From: Hymenobacter fodinae
GTDB taxonomy: Bacteria > Bacteroidota > Bacteroidia > Cytophagales > Hymenobacteraceae
Length of the DNA stretch: 64,000 bases
Assembly: GCF_004745825.1 (NCBI RefSeq)
Contig: NZ_SRLA01000003.1
Location: 558,001-622,000, forward strand
Direction of reading: 5' to 3'
Numbering within the stretch: the stretch's first letter is position 1; each line of letters begins with the position of its first letter. The position numbers were made by a program, and so were the translations under genes. This document shows, one piece after another, positions 35,754 to 44,137 of this stretch. The notes under the pieces were generated by a model. It made no database searches. It saw only the letters and a program-made list of their open reading frames with translations, and was not told where the DNA came from.

Positions 35754-37223
35754 ATGGAAAAAAATACACACTGGCCGCTGCTGGTATTCGGGACTTCGGA
35801 GCCGGCAGAGAATAGGCGGATTCGGGCTGCTCGACAGCGGGGAGAACTGCGGGAGGTGGCGTCCCGCATCTACTCCCCGGACTTAGTTACTCCTCCAGAG
35901 GTGCTGATTCGGAAGAACTGGCTGCCGGTGGTGCAGCATTTGTTCCCGGGAGCACTCATCAGCCACCGCTCGCAACTGGAAGGTGGGCCTTCAACTGACG
36001 CCCACTTGTTCCTAACTTATAAATACACCCGCAATGTGGAGCTGCCCGGCTTGACCGTCCACTTGCTGGAAGGGCCGGATGCCTTGTCTAGTGATACGCC
36101 ATTTGGGGACGGCAATCTGCTCTTTGCTTCAGAAGCCCGCGGGCTGCTTGAGAACCTGCAGCCTGCCCGCGTCCGCAAGGGGGGCGTCAGCAAAAACCTG
36201 CCCATCGAAACCGTCGAGGAGCGGCTGGAAATGGTGCTCAGCGTCCGGGGAGAAGACGGCCTAAACGCCTTGCGGGACCGAGCCCGCGAAGTGGCCGCGG
36301 CCCTAAATTGGCCAACGGAGTTGGCCTTGCTGCAGCGTATTGTTGGGGCGCTGCTGGCCACTCAGTCCAGCAAAGTATTGAATTCTCCCGTAGCTCGGGC
36401 CCGGGCGCTAGGCATTCCCTTCGACGCGGGCCGGGTATCCTTGTTCACGGCGCTGCTCAGTGCTTTGCGCCAAACAGCACTCCCAGAGCGGCCCGACCCA
36501 GGGCCGGCGGCCCCAGCATTTTACACGGTGGCTTTCTTTGAGGCGTACTTCTCCAACTTCATTGAAGGTACGGTCTTCCAAGTTGACGAAGCCCATCGCA
36601 TGGTGGAATCCGGCCGGGCAATAGGCGGCCGACATGCGGACTCCCACGACGTGTTGAGTACGTACCAGCTCTGCAGTAACGTCGCGGAAATGAGAGTGGT
36701 ACCCCAAACGGCGGAGGAACTGCTCGCCATCCTGCAGCGGCGGCATGCGCAACTGATGCGGGCGCGGCCGGACAAACGCCCGGGTCAGTGGAAAGAATAT
36801 GCTAACAAAGCTGGCCTGACCAACTTTGTGGACCCTGCTCTGGTGCGTGGCACCCTGCACGAAGGATTCAAGCTCTACCGGAACCTGACGGAGCCACTAG
36901 CCCGGGCAATGTTCATGATGTTTCTAATCAGCGAAGTCCATCCCTTCGATGACGGCAATGGCCGGGTGGCCCGGCTCATGATGAATGCCGAGCTGGTGAG
37001 TGCTGGTCAGTGCCGCATTATCATCACCACCCACGCCCGAGAAGGCTATTTGGATGCGTTGCGGCGCTTAAGCCGGCAAGGGGAGCCCGACCTGTATATC
37101 CGCATGCTGAGCAGTGCGCAACAGTTTGTGTCTAGCTTGCGGCCCGAGTCCTATGAGTCGGTGAAGCAGCAGCTGGAAGCCCAACAAGCCTTCACGGAGG
37201 TTTCCTCGCAGTTACGCTGGTAA
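35754..37223 (+). CDS. Fic-domain protein with AbiEi-like N-terminal winged helix
   Basis: 489 residues. Residues about 18-110 resemble an AbiEi-type antitoxin winged helix (RRIRAARQRGELREVASRIY, then an ISHRSQLEGG turn). A helical middle follows, with an inhibitory motif of the [ST]xxxE[GN] type at 267-272 (SNFIEG). The Fic core carries HPFDDGNGR at 396-404, the full catalytic motif for AMP transfer. An intramolecular inhibitory helix N-terminal to the core corresponds to class II Fic proteins. Such enzymes modify target proteins with AMP and can be toxins or regulators. The N-terminal domain might bind its own promoter; the palindrome at 35672-35687 is a candidate site. An MBL-fold gene follows after 144 bp. 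Confidence 0.85.
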   Translation: MEKNTHWPLLVFGTSEPAENRRIRAARQRGELREVASRIYSPDLVTPPEVLIRKNWLPVVQHLFPGALISHRSQLEGGPSTDAHLFLTYKYTRNVELPGLTVHLLEGPDALSSDTPFGDGNLLFASEARGLLENLQPARVRKGGVSKNLPIETVEERLEMVLSVRGEDGLNALRDRAREVAAALNWPTELALLQRIVGALLATQSSKVLNSPVARARALGIPFDAGRVSLFTALLSALRQTALPERPDPGPAAPAFYTVAFFEAYFSNFIEGTVFQVDEAHRMVESGRAIGGRHADSHDVLSTYQLCSNVAEMRVVPQTAEELLAILQRRHAQLMRARPDKRPGQWKEYANKAGLTNFVDPALVRGTLHEGFKLYRNLTEPLARAMFMMFLISEVHPFDDGNGRVARLMMNAELVSAGQCRIIITTHAREGYLDALRRLSRQGEPDLYIRMLSSAQQFVSSLRPESYESVKQQLEAQQAFTEVSSQLRW

Positions 37224-37367
37224 CCAGCCAACGTCGACGGATAGGGCCCTGACGACCGGTCACTGGTTAGCAGGGCTACGTCTTAGCGAACACAGAGCAA
37301 AAGCGTAATGGTCAGTACCAGACATATTTGCTACAAACAACCACCTACACCTTAATAACCATAACCT

Positions 37368-38447
37368 ATGAATGTTAAAATCAACATTTTAAACGTCAAA
37401 GACGGCGATGCCATTATTGTCGAGCTGGTCAAAAGCGGCCAGTCGCTGGTTATGGTCATTGATGGTGGAGAACCGGCGTACTACAAAAAGAAAATGAAGC
37501 CGGTCTTAGAGGTAGTGCTGAAGGCCCACGGGAAAAAAGCGCCCGACATCGTCGTGTGCACCCACTGCGACAGTGACCACATCGGGGGCTTGATTCCCTT
37601 GCTGATTGATTACGGAGCCGATGTGGGCGAGGTGTGGGTGCACAAGATTCCAGCCGCGTTAAAAGAGTACATCACCCAGGCCCAGCTGCTACTTGGGAAT
37701 GCTGGCTTGAAGCATACACAGTCTTGGGATAACCGTCGGCTCAGCCTCTTGCTGGAGTCATACCCGGCGGACCGACAGGTTTTGGCTGAACAGAAGATTG
37801 GCTTGCTCTTGGAATCGCTGCCCCAATTGCAGCAGTTGATGGACGTGATTCCCCCGCAAAAGTTGGTGGAGGCATTTACGAATGCCCGGCCCCTCGCTGC
37901 TTGGCCCGAAGTATCCATTTTAGGTCCTACACGAGCCTATTTTAATACCCTTTTTCCGCCAAACAAATCATTTGAATCATTCATTGCAGAAGAGGTGCCG
38001 GCGGGCCTGTTCCTAACAGAGCAAGAGTCGTTTCTGCGAAAACAGGCTAAGCTGGCGGGAATAAAACCGTGCGACCGGTTAAAAACGCAGGAGGAAGCCA
38101 AATTGACCAATACCAACAAAGCCAGCATCATCATTGCCATTGACGCGCAGGAAGGCCGTTACCTGTTTACGGGGGACGCTGGGATTGACTCTTTAAAAAA
38201 CATCTCCGATTGGCAGAACGCATTGAAAGACTTGTACTTTCTGAAAGTGCCACACCATGCTAGCAATAACAACCTTTCAAAGGAACTCTGCGAAGTAATG
38301 CAGCCGGTGTATGCATTCAGTTCCGGCGATACCTATCAGGATGATGAGGTATTGGACTGTTTAAAATCCAAAGCCCGAAATAAACAGACCAGGACAACCA
38401 AAACGGACGGGAACTTGACTTTCGATAGTGCAGCCCCGGGGAAGTAA
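37368..38447 (+). CDS. ComEC-like metallo-beta-lactamase-fold hydrolase
   Basis: 359 residues, no signal peptide or membrane segment. The metal-binding motif is CTHCDSDHIGG at about 64-74, that is HxDxDH as in ComEC/Rec2 rather than HxHxDH. Further ligands are expected in YLFTGDAGID (Asp) and KVPHHASNNN (His), both visible. Stand-alone ComEC-like hydrolases occur in defence islands and may act on nucleic acids; the target here is unknown. The C-terminus (DGNLTF, then DSAAPGK) is close to a recombination breakpoint and may be slightly altered. Same strand as the fic gene and 144 bp after it, so the two may form one unit. Confidence 0.8.
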   Translation: MNVKINILNVKDGDAIIVELVKSGQSLVMVIDGGEPAYYKKKMKPVLEVVLKAHGKKAPDIVVCTHCDSDHIGGLIPLLIDYGADVGEVWVHKIPAALKEYITQAQLLLGNAGLKHTQSWDNRRLSLLLESYPADRQVLAEQKIGLLLESLPQLQQLMDVIPPQKLVEAFTNARPLAAWPEVSILGPTRAYFNTLFPPNKSFESFIAEEVPAGLFLTEQESFLRKQAKLAGIKPCDRLKTQEEAKLTNTNKASIIIAIDAQEGRYLFTGDAGIDSLKNISDWQNALKDLYFLKVPHHASNNNLSKELCEVMQPVYAFSSGDTYQDDEVLDCLKSKARNKQTRTTKTDGNLTFDSAAPGK

Positions 38448-38541
38448 AAGGCAAAATGACAATCAGGCCGACCTCAGATGCCAGTTCTGCTTGAACGACT
38501 AGGTCTTTAATTTAAGCGGGTTTAAGTTGTTGCGCAGGAGC

Positions 38542-38724
38542 TTAACGTGAGTAGTTGAATACGACGTGGTCGGCCACGGCCGAGTCGGCCATGTTGCGCA
38601 GCACCCAGGTTACCCAGTAGTCTTTCTTGATAAAGCTTTGATGCAGCCCCCGGGCCGTCGCGGTGATGGTAATCAGGTTTCGAAAGTCCTGCTCATGGGT
38701 GTGCAGAGTCATCGGATTCGCCAT
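38542..38724 (-). pseudogene. Truncated abiEii toxin gene (nucleotidyltransferase N-terminus only)
   Basis: 60 codons from ATG at 38724. The opening matches the AbiEii/AbiGii toxin start: a helix ending FIKKDYWVTWVLRNM, then DHVVF. In complete toxins this strand leads straight into the catalytic GGTSLSK-type motif; here the homology stops after VVF (about position 38556) and the frame ends in NYSR and a stop. The catalytic core is therefore missing. It overlaps the end of the antitoxin gene by 16 bp, as in intact abiE operons. Confidence 0.75.
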
Positions 38725-39458
38725 TGCGCGCGGTTTGGTAAGGCCTGCTCGGAGAGGCCAAGCTTATAAGTGGATAAGGGATTCAGGCTGGCTTTCAGCG
38801 TAGTGGCTAGCTTGACTTCACCCAGCCCTTCCAGCAGGGCCCCCAGCAGGGCGCGCGTGGCCGGATTGTAGTCCTGCGCCAAGCGAACCAGAGCGGCCTG
38901 CTCAGCCGGTGGTAGCTGCTTTACCTGCTCGCGCAGGCGCAGCAGAGCCGCGGCTGGCGAAGTGTCGGGCAGGCGCTTAATCTGCCGCAGGGCATCCAGC
39001 AGCTGGCAGAGCTTTACCTGCTCCGGCTTCACCTCTGCCCGGCTGCGCACGAAGCGCACACGCACGTTGCCGACTTTCTTCGGCCGCCCTGGCCGGGAAG
39101 TGGCGATCTGAATTTCCTGCGGTACCTGCGTGGTCAGGCCTAGCCGGTTGAAGGCCGCTATGCCGGTGGGGTAGCCCCGCAGTTTTTTGCTGGGCGTTTG
39201 CAGCAGTACCTGCAGCACCTGCTGCTCGGAAACCGGTACCGGGCCGAACCGGCTCTGCAGGGGGAGGCGGTAGGTGCCTTTGGTGACCTGCTGCACCACG
39301 CCTTCCTGGCGCAGCCGGCTCAGGTTCACGGCCACCGTGCCCGGCGCGATGTCCAGGTTGGCAAAGTCCTGGTAGCGCACGAGGGCGCCCGGCTCCAGCT
39401 TTTGCAGGCGGTTGAGGATTTTCTGGCGGGCGGTCGTGGATTTGGCTGCTTTTTCCAT
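38709..39458 (-). CDS. AbiEi-type (DUF6088-like) antitoxin of a type IV toxin-antitoxin system
   Basis: 249 residues from ATG at 39458 (MEKAAKSTTARQKILNRLQKL); the upstream extension has no conserved character. An N-terminal winged helix (about 5-75) with the tract GTVAVNLSRLRQEGVVQQVTKG fits a DNA-binding autorepressor. The body continues TGIAAFNRLGLTTQVP and a basic PGRPKKVGNVRVRFV strand, as in AbiEi C-terminal domains that antagonise the nucleotidyltransferase toxin. The toxin gene overlaps its 3' end but is truncated, so this antitoxin is orphaned in the window. It may still give protection against a homologous toxin on another element. Confidence 0.8.
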   Translation of the reverse strand: MEKAAKSTTARQKILNRLQKLEPGALVRYQDFANLDIAPGTVAVNLSRLRQEGVVQQVTKGTYRLPLQSRFGPVPVSEQQVLQVLLQTPSKKLRGYPTGIAAFNRLGLTTQVPQEIQIATSRPGRPKKVGNVRVRFVRSRAEVKPEQVKLCQLLDALRQIKRLPDTSPAAALLRLREQVKQLPPAEQAALVRLAQDYNPATRALLGALLEGLGEVKLATTLKASLNPLSTYKLGLSEQALPNRAQWRIR

Positions 39459-39573
39459 CTGCTTCGGCCAGTAAAGATACGCTAATTGTAAAGTTTTTTT
39501 ACTGCAAAACATTACAAAGCACACGTTGTGTTCCGGTGAGTAACGGACTCAGATAATACCAGGCGGGAAACCT

Positions 39574-39617
39574 AAACACCCTCCTGCTACCTTGTTACAG
39601 GCAACAGGAGGGTGTTT
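39574..39617 (-). terminator. Terminator at the end of the transfer operon
   Basis: AAACACCCTCCTG (39574-39586) and CAGGAGGGTGTTT (39605-39617) are perfect complements around an 18-nt loop, lying 27 bp after the last minus-strand gene of the tra operon. Confidence 0.75.
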
Positions 39618-39643
39618 GCGAAGTGCCACGCGGTGTAGTGCTG

Positions 39644-39832
39644 CTAGTGGTTGTACGGGTCGTAGCGGTCCTGGGGGCTGCGGGAAGCCCGGTGCATGAC
39701 GGAGCTGGAAAGGCGAAAGAACTTGAAGCCGAAATAGAGGAGCAGGCCCCAGGTGGCCACCTGCGCCCCCCAACTCGGAGCCCAGGATGAGTAGAGAAAG
39801 ATAACCAGCGCGATAAGCAGCGGAATACGCAT
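39644..39832 (-). CDS. Small two-helix membrane protein at the end of the tra operon
   Basis: 62 residues with two hydrophobic segments (LLIALVIFLYSSWA and ATWGLLLYFGFKFF) separated by a short turn, then a polar Arg/Asp-rich tail ending DPYNH. No family recognised. It is the last gene before the operon terminator, 127 bp after traN, on the same strand and with the same GC-rich codon use. It could be an inner-membrane accessory of the transfer machine; this is context inference. Confidence 0.55.
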   Translation of the reverse strand: MRIPLLIALVIFLYSSWAPSWGAQVATWGLLLYFGFKFFRLSSSVMHRASRSPQDRYDPYNH

Positions 39833-39959
39833 AGCAATAGGGGTTGGAATGAGTGGTAAGCTGGTCGCTTGCCCTGCCTTCTTCTACCAGGTAAACAACC
39901 TGACGCTGATTTGGTGGATTTCAGTTGCTACGTAGCAAGGTGCAACGTATTGATAGGGG

Positions 39960-41117
39960 CTAGCGGAAGCCGCGGGCCCGGAGCAGGTCGCTGTTGGAAA
40001 GCCTGAGCTTGATATTGCGCCCCCCCCCTTTTTCGTACACCTCGACGACCAGGTTTTTCTGGTCGGGAATGGTGAACTTCTTAAACACAAACACCTGCTG
40101 GAGCTTGCCGGCGGCTTCAATCTTTTTCAGGTTGCCGTTGTAGACATAGGTGGGCGTGAGCTCAATGGCCTGCTCGGCCGTGCGCTTGGCTACCTTCTTG
40201 TCCTGGATGTAGAACTTGACGAAATCCACGTCATACGTCACATTGGAGCGGTTGCGCAGGTGCAGCGGGAAAAACAAAGTTTCCTGCTGGTAGCCCACGC
40301 TGCCCGCACGCACGCTGAGCTGGTTTTTCGTGTCGCTGGCCGCCGAGCCGCCGCGTGCCAATGACTGCTTAGAATAGGCATCCAGGTTGCCCCGCGGAAT
40401 GGGCGTGTTCGACAGGATGGCCTCGCTGCCACTGCCGGCCTGGGCAGTGGAACTGGTCATCGTACTCAGGTCCAGGCTCAGCACCTTCGGGTCGTGCTGG
40501 TAGTTGACAACGAACATGTACAGCTTGCCCCCGGAGGTCAGCACGGTCATGTTGGTTTCGGTCAGGTGGTTGCTGGCCGCTTTCACGCGCACGATGTTGT
40601 CGGCACCCGTGGCCTTGGCGGCCAGAATGCCGGAGTTACCCAGGTCGACGTAGGTGACCGGGTAGGGAAACACAAGGTGGGTGGTTTTCTGGTCCGAGAC
40701 GTAGAGCGTGAGCACGGGGAGCTTAGCCGGGCCCGCGCCGGGCGCGCCCAGGTCCAGGCCCAGCTGGCGCGGGTTGCGCTGGTAGCCTACCACGAAGGAG
40801 TAGAGCTTGCCGCTGGCCGTGAGCACGGTCATGTTGGTTTCGCTGAAGCCGCTGCCAGCCGCCTTGACCCGCACGATGTTTTCGGAGCCCGTAGCCTTAG
40901 CCGCAATCAGCCCGGCACTACCCAAATCGACGTAGGTGACCGGGGAGGGAAACACCAGGTGGGTGGTTTTTTGCTCCGACACGAACAGCGGATACGTCGC
41001 CAGCTTTGCGGCGGCTGGGGCCACGGGTCGGGTGCTGGCCAGCGTCGTGGATTGGGCCAGGGCGGGCGCAGCGGCCAGGCTGAGGGGCAGGGTGCAGAGG
41101 GCAAGGGCGATTCTCAT
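39960..41117 (-). CDS. traN: Conjugative transfer protein TraN with duplicated N-terminal domain
   Basis: 385 residues. A signal peptide (LALCTLPLSLAAAPALAQ) indicates periplasmic location. TraN (DUF4138) of Bacteroidota conjugative transposons has an N-terminal VirB9-like beta domain and a C-terminal OB-like part. Here the N-terminal unit occurs twice: residues about 41-124 and 133-218 align closely, both carrying KTTHLVFP, PVTYVDLG, AAKATG, NIVRVKAA, ETNMTVLT and GKLY blocks. The C-terminal domain (about 270-385, LFFPLHLRNRSNVTYDVDFVKF) is single. It is part of the outer ring of the type IV-like channel. It sits 9 bp after traM. Confidence 0.85.
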   Translation of the reverse strand: MRIALALCTLPLSLAAAPALAQSTTLASTRPVAPAAAKLATYPLFVSEQKTTHLVFPSPVTYVDLGSAGLIAAKATGSENIVRVKAAGSGFSETNMTVLTASGKLYSFVVGYQRNPRQLGLDLGAPGAGPAKLPVLTLYVSDQKTTHLVFPYPVTYVDLGNSGILAAKATGADNIVRVKAASNHLTETNMTVLTSGGKLYMFVVNYQHDPKVLSLDLSTMTSSTAQAGSGSEAILSNTPIPRGNLDAYSKQSLARGGSAASDTKNQLSVRAGSVGYQQETLFFPLHLRNRSNVTYDVDFVKFYIQDKKVAKRTAEQAIELTPTYVYNGNLKKIEAAGKLQQVFVFKKFTIPDQKNLVVEVYEKGGGRNIKLRLSNSDLLRARGFR

Positions 41118-41126
41118 AGGGGTAGC

Positions 41127-42326
41127 TTATTTATCAATCTTCAACATGACCTGGTAGCCGGCTTTCAGGCGCACCTTGACCAGGCGGATTTTCTTCTGGC
41201 CGAGCCCCTTGACGGCGGTAACTGCCACGCCGGCCGCGGCCAGGGTGGGGTCGGCGCTCATGGTCATGGCATCGGCGGCATTCAGGCCGTCGGCGCCAGC
41301 CTGCTTGGCCGCGTCCCGGGTAATGGCACCCGGGATGTGCAGGCCTTCCAGCCCGTCCACGTCGTAGACTTCGAGAGCCACCGGGAAGACCCGATTGCCG
41401 GTTTTCAGCGTCTCAATGCTGATGTTCAGCCGCTCCCCGGCCAGGCTGCACTTGCCGTAGATGAAGGTGTTGGCCGGCAGGGCGCGGCCGTTGACCACAG
41501 CCGATTCCGTCAGGCGCATTTTCACCAGCGAGCCGCTGACGACTTCCTGCGATCCGTGAATAACGGCCGGCAGGGTGTTGGCATCCTCATTCGCCGCCCG
41601 TCCGTCATCGAGGCCAGTAAACGAGGCCGTGCGCCGTGTGCCCGCGCCGTTAGAGCCCAGACGAGAAACGACGGCGTCGTCATCGACCACCTTGGCCCGG
41701 GTGCTGGCTTTTTTCTTGGGCTTGGCCACCACCGGCGCGGCCGGGCGGGCTACCCCTCCCCCGCCGCTGTTGCTCTGCGCCAGCAGCTGGGCCATCTGCA
41801 GCTGAGCGTCCTTCTCGGCCAGCTCCCGCTCATGCTGGCTGCGCATCAGCTCCAGCTGCTCCTGGGGCGTGAGGGCGCCGGGTGCTGCTGCAGTTGGAGT
41901 GGCTGCAGCGCCGGGCGCGGCCCCACCGTTCAGCTGCGCCTGCTGGGCGGCAATGAGCTGCTGCTGGGCTTCCACCACGGACTTGTCCACCGACCCATTG
42001 GGACCGGGCTTGCCATCGGCGCCGATGGAGTACGACAGACCCGAGCCGGCCGCCGTATCGAGACGGGCATCGACCAGCCCCCGGTTGCGTAGGGTATCTA
42101 CCGGGCTGGCGTAGGCTTCGAGCTTGCTGGCGGTGATGGAGCCCTTTTCGGCCGTGGGCAGGGTAGTGTTAAAGCCGGACGGCACGTTCTGGGCCTCGGC
42201 AGGCGCGCCCTGCCCGCCGCCGCCCAGGTAAAACATGACGGCCAGGAAGGGGACGCCCACCACCGGCAGGAAGGTGGCCATCTTTCGGGTGCGCAGAAAT
42301 TGCGCGTCGTGCGGTTTGGTTTCCAT
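41127..42326 (-). CDS. traM: Conjugative transfer protein TraM
   Basis: 399 residues. One N-terminal membrane segment (MATFLPVVGVPFLAVMFYL), a long Ala/Pro/Gln-rich periplasmic linker with coiled-coil character (about 110-170), then the conserved TraM C-terminal beta domain (about 250-399) with VKMRLTESAVVNG, FIYGKCSLAGERLNI and a basic end (IRLVKVRLKAGYQVMLKIDK). It corresponds to the VirB10-like scaffold protein of the channel spanning the envelope. Located between traN and traK, with gaps of about 10 bp, so translation is probably coupled. A traL gene, found between K and M in CTnDOT-type elements, is absent. Confidence 0.88.
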   Translation of the reverse strand: METKPHDAQFLRTRKMATFLPVVGVPFLAVMFYLGGGGQGAPAEAQNVPSGFNTTLPTAEKGSITASKLEAYASPVDTLRNRGLVDARLDTAAGSGLSYSIGADGKPGPNGSVDKSVVEAQQQLIAAQQAQLNGGAAPGAAATPTAAAPGALTPQEQLELMRSQHERELAEKDAQLQMAQLLAQSNSGGGGVARPAAPVVAKPKKKASTRAKVVDDDAVVSRLGSNGAGTRRTASFTGLDDGRAANEDANTLPAVIHGSQEVVSGSLVKMRLTESAVVNGRALPANTFIYGKCSLAGERLNISIETLKTGNRVFPVALEVYDVDGLEGLHIPGAITRDAAKQAGADGLNAADAMTMSADPTLAAAGVAVTAVKGLGQKKIRLVKVRLKAGYQVMLKIDK

Positions 42327-42336
42327 TGGGTGGGGC

Positions 42337-42951
42337 TTAGCGGGGCTGGGTGCTGAGGTCTTCGTTGCGCAGAACCCGCCAGTTCTCCATCAGGAAGCCG
42401 TGCGGGTTGTTCTCCGAGCGCGTCACGTCGCGCAGGGAGCATTCCGAGAGGAAGTTGCGGGTGGTCACCGAGGTGGCCCGAATCACCCGCTGGTGCCCGT
42501 AGCACCGCGCTACCAGGGGGCGCGCGTTGGTTATCACCACGCTGTCCACACTCATTTCCAGGCTGATGTTGGCGGCAATCAGGTCGTTGTAGAAGCCCTT
42601 CTCCTTGAAGTTCTCGTACTGCCGCTTCGCCGAGTTGTCGGCCAGGTACAGCGCCTTGTTCACATTGCTGTCAATGGCTTTCTGGTCGGGGTCCAGGGTG
42701 AAAAACAGCTCATGGAAGCGCGTAACGTGGGCGCGGGCCTCCACCGGCCGGTTGGCCCGCGCATCCCGGGCGCCGGCCGTGAGCAGCTGCCCGCCCTCCA
42801 GCACGTAGATGCGGTTGGCGGCCGCGGTGGTGGTCTGGAATGCGAAGTAGGCAATGGCGCCGGCCAGCACCAGCACCGCCACGATGAAGAGCAGAGCCAG
42901 CGTTTTGACCTGCTGAAAGGCGGAGTCGATGGTTTTCAGGGATGCGAACAT
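42337..42951 (-). CDS. traK: Conjugative transfer protein TraK
   Basis: 204 residues, the family length. One N-terminal membrane segment (TLALLFIVAVLVLAGAIAYFAF) after a short cytoplasmic start (MFASLKTIDSAFQQVK), then a periplasmic alpha/beta domain with the TraK traits ARAHVTRFHELFF, DKAIDSN-like helix and YNDLIAANIS. TraK is the VirB8-like component. It is 38 bp downstream of traJ and 10 bp upstream of traM. Confidence 0.9.
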   Translation of the reverse strand: MFASLKTIDSAFQQVKTLALLFIVAVLVLAGAIAYFAFQTTTAAANRIYVLEGGQLLTAGARDARANRPVEARAHVTRFHELFFTLDPDQKAIDSNVNKALYLADNSAKRQYENFKEKGFYNDLIAANISLEMSVDSVVITNARPLVARCYGHQRVIRATSVTTRNFLSECSLRDVTRSENNPHGFLMENWRVLRNEDLSTQPR

Positions 42952-42989
42952 GGCTAGGAAGGGCTAGTGAGGAATAAGTGGGCCCGGGC

Positions 42990-44099
42990 TTAGGCGGAGC
43001 GGCGGCCGAAGACTCGCTCCCGCAGGGCGGTGCCGGCGCGGTGGCCCAGCTGCTCGCCCCAGGACCGGTTGTCGGTAGCGGCTGCCCCCGTGGCGGCCGC
43101 CGCCGCAGCCGGGGCCGCGCCCAAGCGGGTGGCCGCCCCGGCCGCGGCGCCGGCCGTGGCGGCGGTGCCCACCAGCGCCCCCTGCATGGCGCGGGCCACG
43201 CCGCTCACGCCCGAGGCCGCCAGCATCATATCCGTGATGAAGGGGATGACCAGGTAGCCGGCAATGGCAATGCAGAGAAAGACCAGGTAGCCAAAATCGG
43301 CGGAGTCGACGCCAGCGCCGGTGTTGAGGCGGCCGATGTCGGCTTCCAGCATCATCACCTGAAACTGCCCCATGATGGCCCCGAAGATGTTGGCCACCGG
43401 CACCCACAAGCTGATGGTGACAAACTGCCCCAGCCACTTGGCAATGGAGCCGGTGAAGCCGGGAAAAATGGCAATGCCGAAGGTCAGAGGCCCCAGCACC
43501 GACAGCACGATGAGCAGGAAGGTGGCCAGCACGTTGACGAGCAGGCGGGCAGCGATGTGGAAGAGCTCCAGGGTGTTTTTCATCCATTCCCGGAAGTCCT
43601 GCTTGACTTCGTACTTGAGCTTATCAAATCCCAAGGCAGCCTGCTGGCCCATATTGCTCATGCCCGTAGTCCCGCCCAGCTCCTCCAGCCGCTTTTCGTA
43701 GGCCTCATCCGTGGCGAAGTACTCGTTGCCCGGCTGGCGGGCCAGCAATGCCTTTTTCTGCTGCTGCAGCTGGTCGATGCGGGCGGTCTGATCGGTGCGC
43801 ACCGAATCGGTGCTGGTGGCCAGCGCGCCCGTGATGCCGCGCAGGCCGCCGAGCAGCTGCGGAAACAATAGAATGGCCAGGCCAATCAGAAAGGGGCGCA
43901 GCAGCGGATACAGGTCGATGGGCTCGGCCCGGGCGATGTGGCCCCACACCCGGGAGCTGATGAATATCAGGGCGGCAATACCGCCCACGGCGCGGCCCAG
44001 GGTCACGAACTGCGCGACCAGCGGCAGCATCGAATCGTAGAGTCGACCCAGCATCTGCTCCATCTGCAGCATCTGCATGGTAATTGAGTTCATGTCCAT
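42990..44099 (-). CDS. traJ: Conjugative transfer membrane protein TraJ
   Basis: 369 residues from ATG at 44099 (MDMNSITMQMLQMEQMLGRL); the open frame continues 43 codons upstream but without family similarity. At least six membrane segments are seen (VGGIAALIFISSRVWG, FLIGLAILLFPQLLGG, LLVNVLATFLLIVLSVLG, LVFLCIAIAGYLVIPFIT and others), with an amphipathic region between. It matches the VirB6-like polytopic channel component. The C-terminal Ala-rich tail is longer than usual. Same strand, between traI and traK. Confidence 0.85.
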   Translation of the reverse strand: MDMNSITMQMLQMEQMLGRLYDSMLPLVAQFVTLGRAVGGIAALIFISSRVWGHIARAEPIDLYPLLRPFLIGLAILLFPQLLGGLRGITGALATSTDSVRTDQTARIDQLQQQKKALLARQPGNEYFATDEAYEKRLEELGGTTGMSNMGQQAALGFDKLKYEVKQDFREWMKNTLELFHIAARLLVNVLATFLLIVLSVLGPLTFGIAIFPGFTGSIAKWLGQFVTISLWVPVANIFGAIMGQFQVMMLEADIGRLNTGAGVDSADFGYLVFLCIAIAGYLVIPFITDMMLAASGVSGVARAMQGALVGTAATAGAAAGAATRLGAAPAAAAAATGAAATDNRSWGEQLGHRAGTALRERVFGRRSA

Positions 44100-44137
44100 A
44101 GCGGCGGGAAATGCGGTGGGAGAAAAGCGGCGGGGCG

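Noticed and set aside
40494..42092. A 532-codon plus-strand open frame
   Set aside because: It is antisense to traN and traM, with no family similarity and biased composition.
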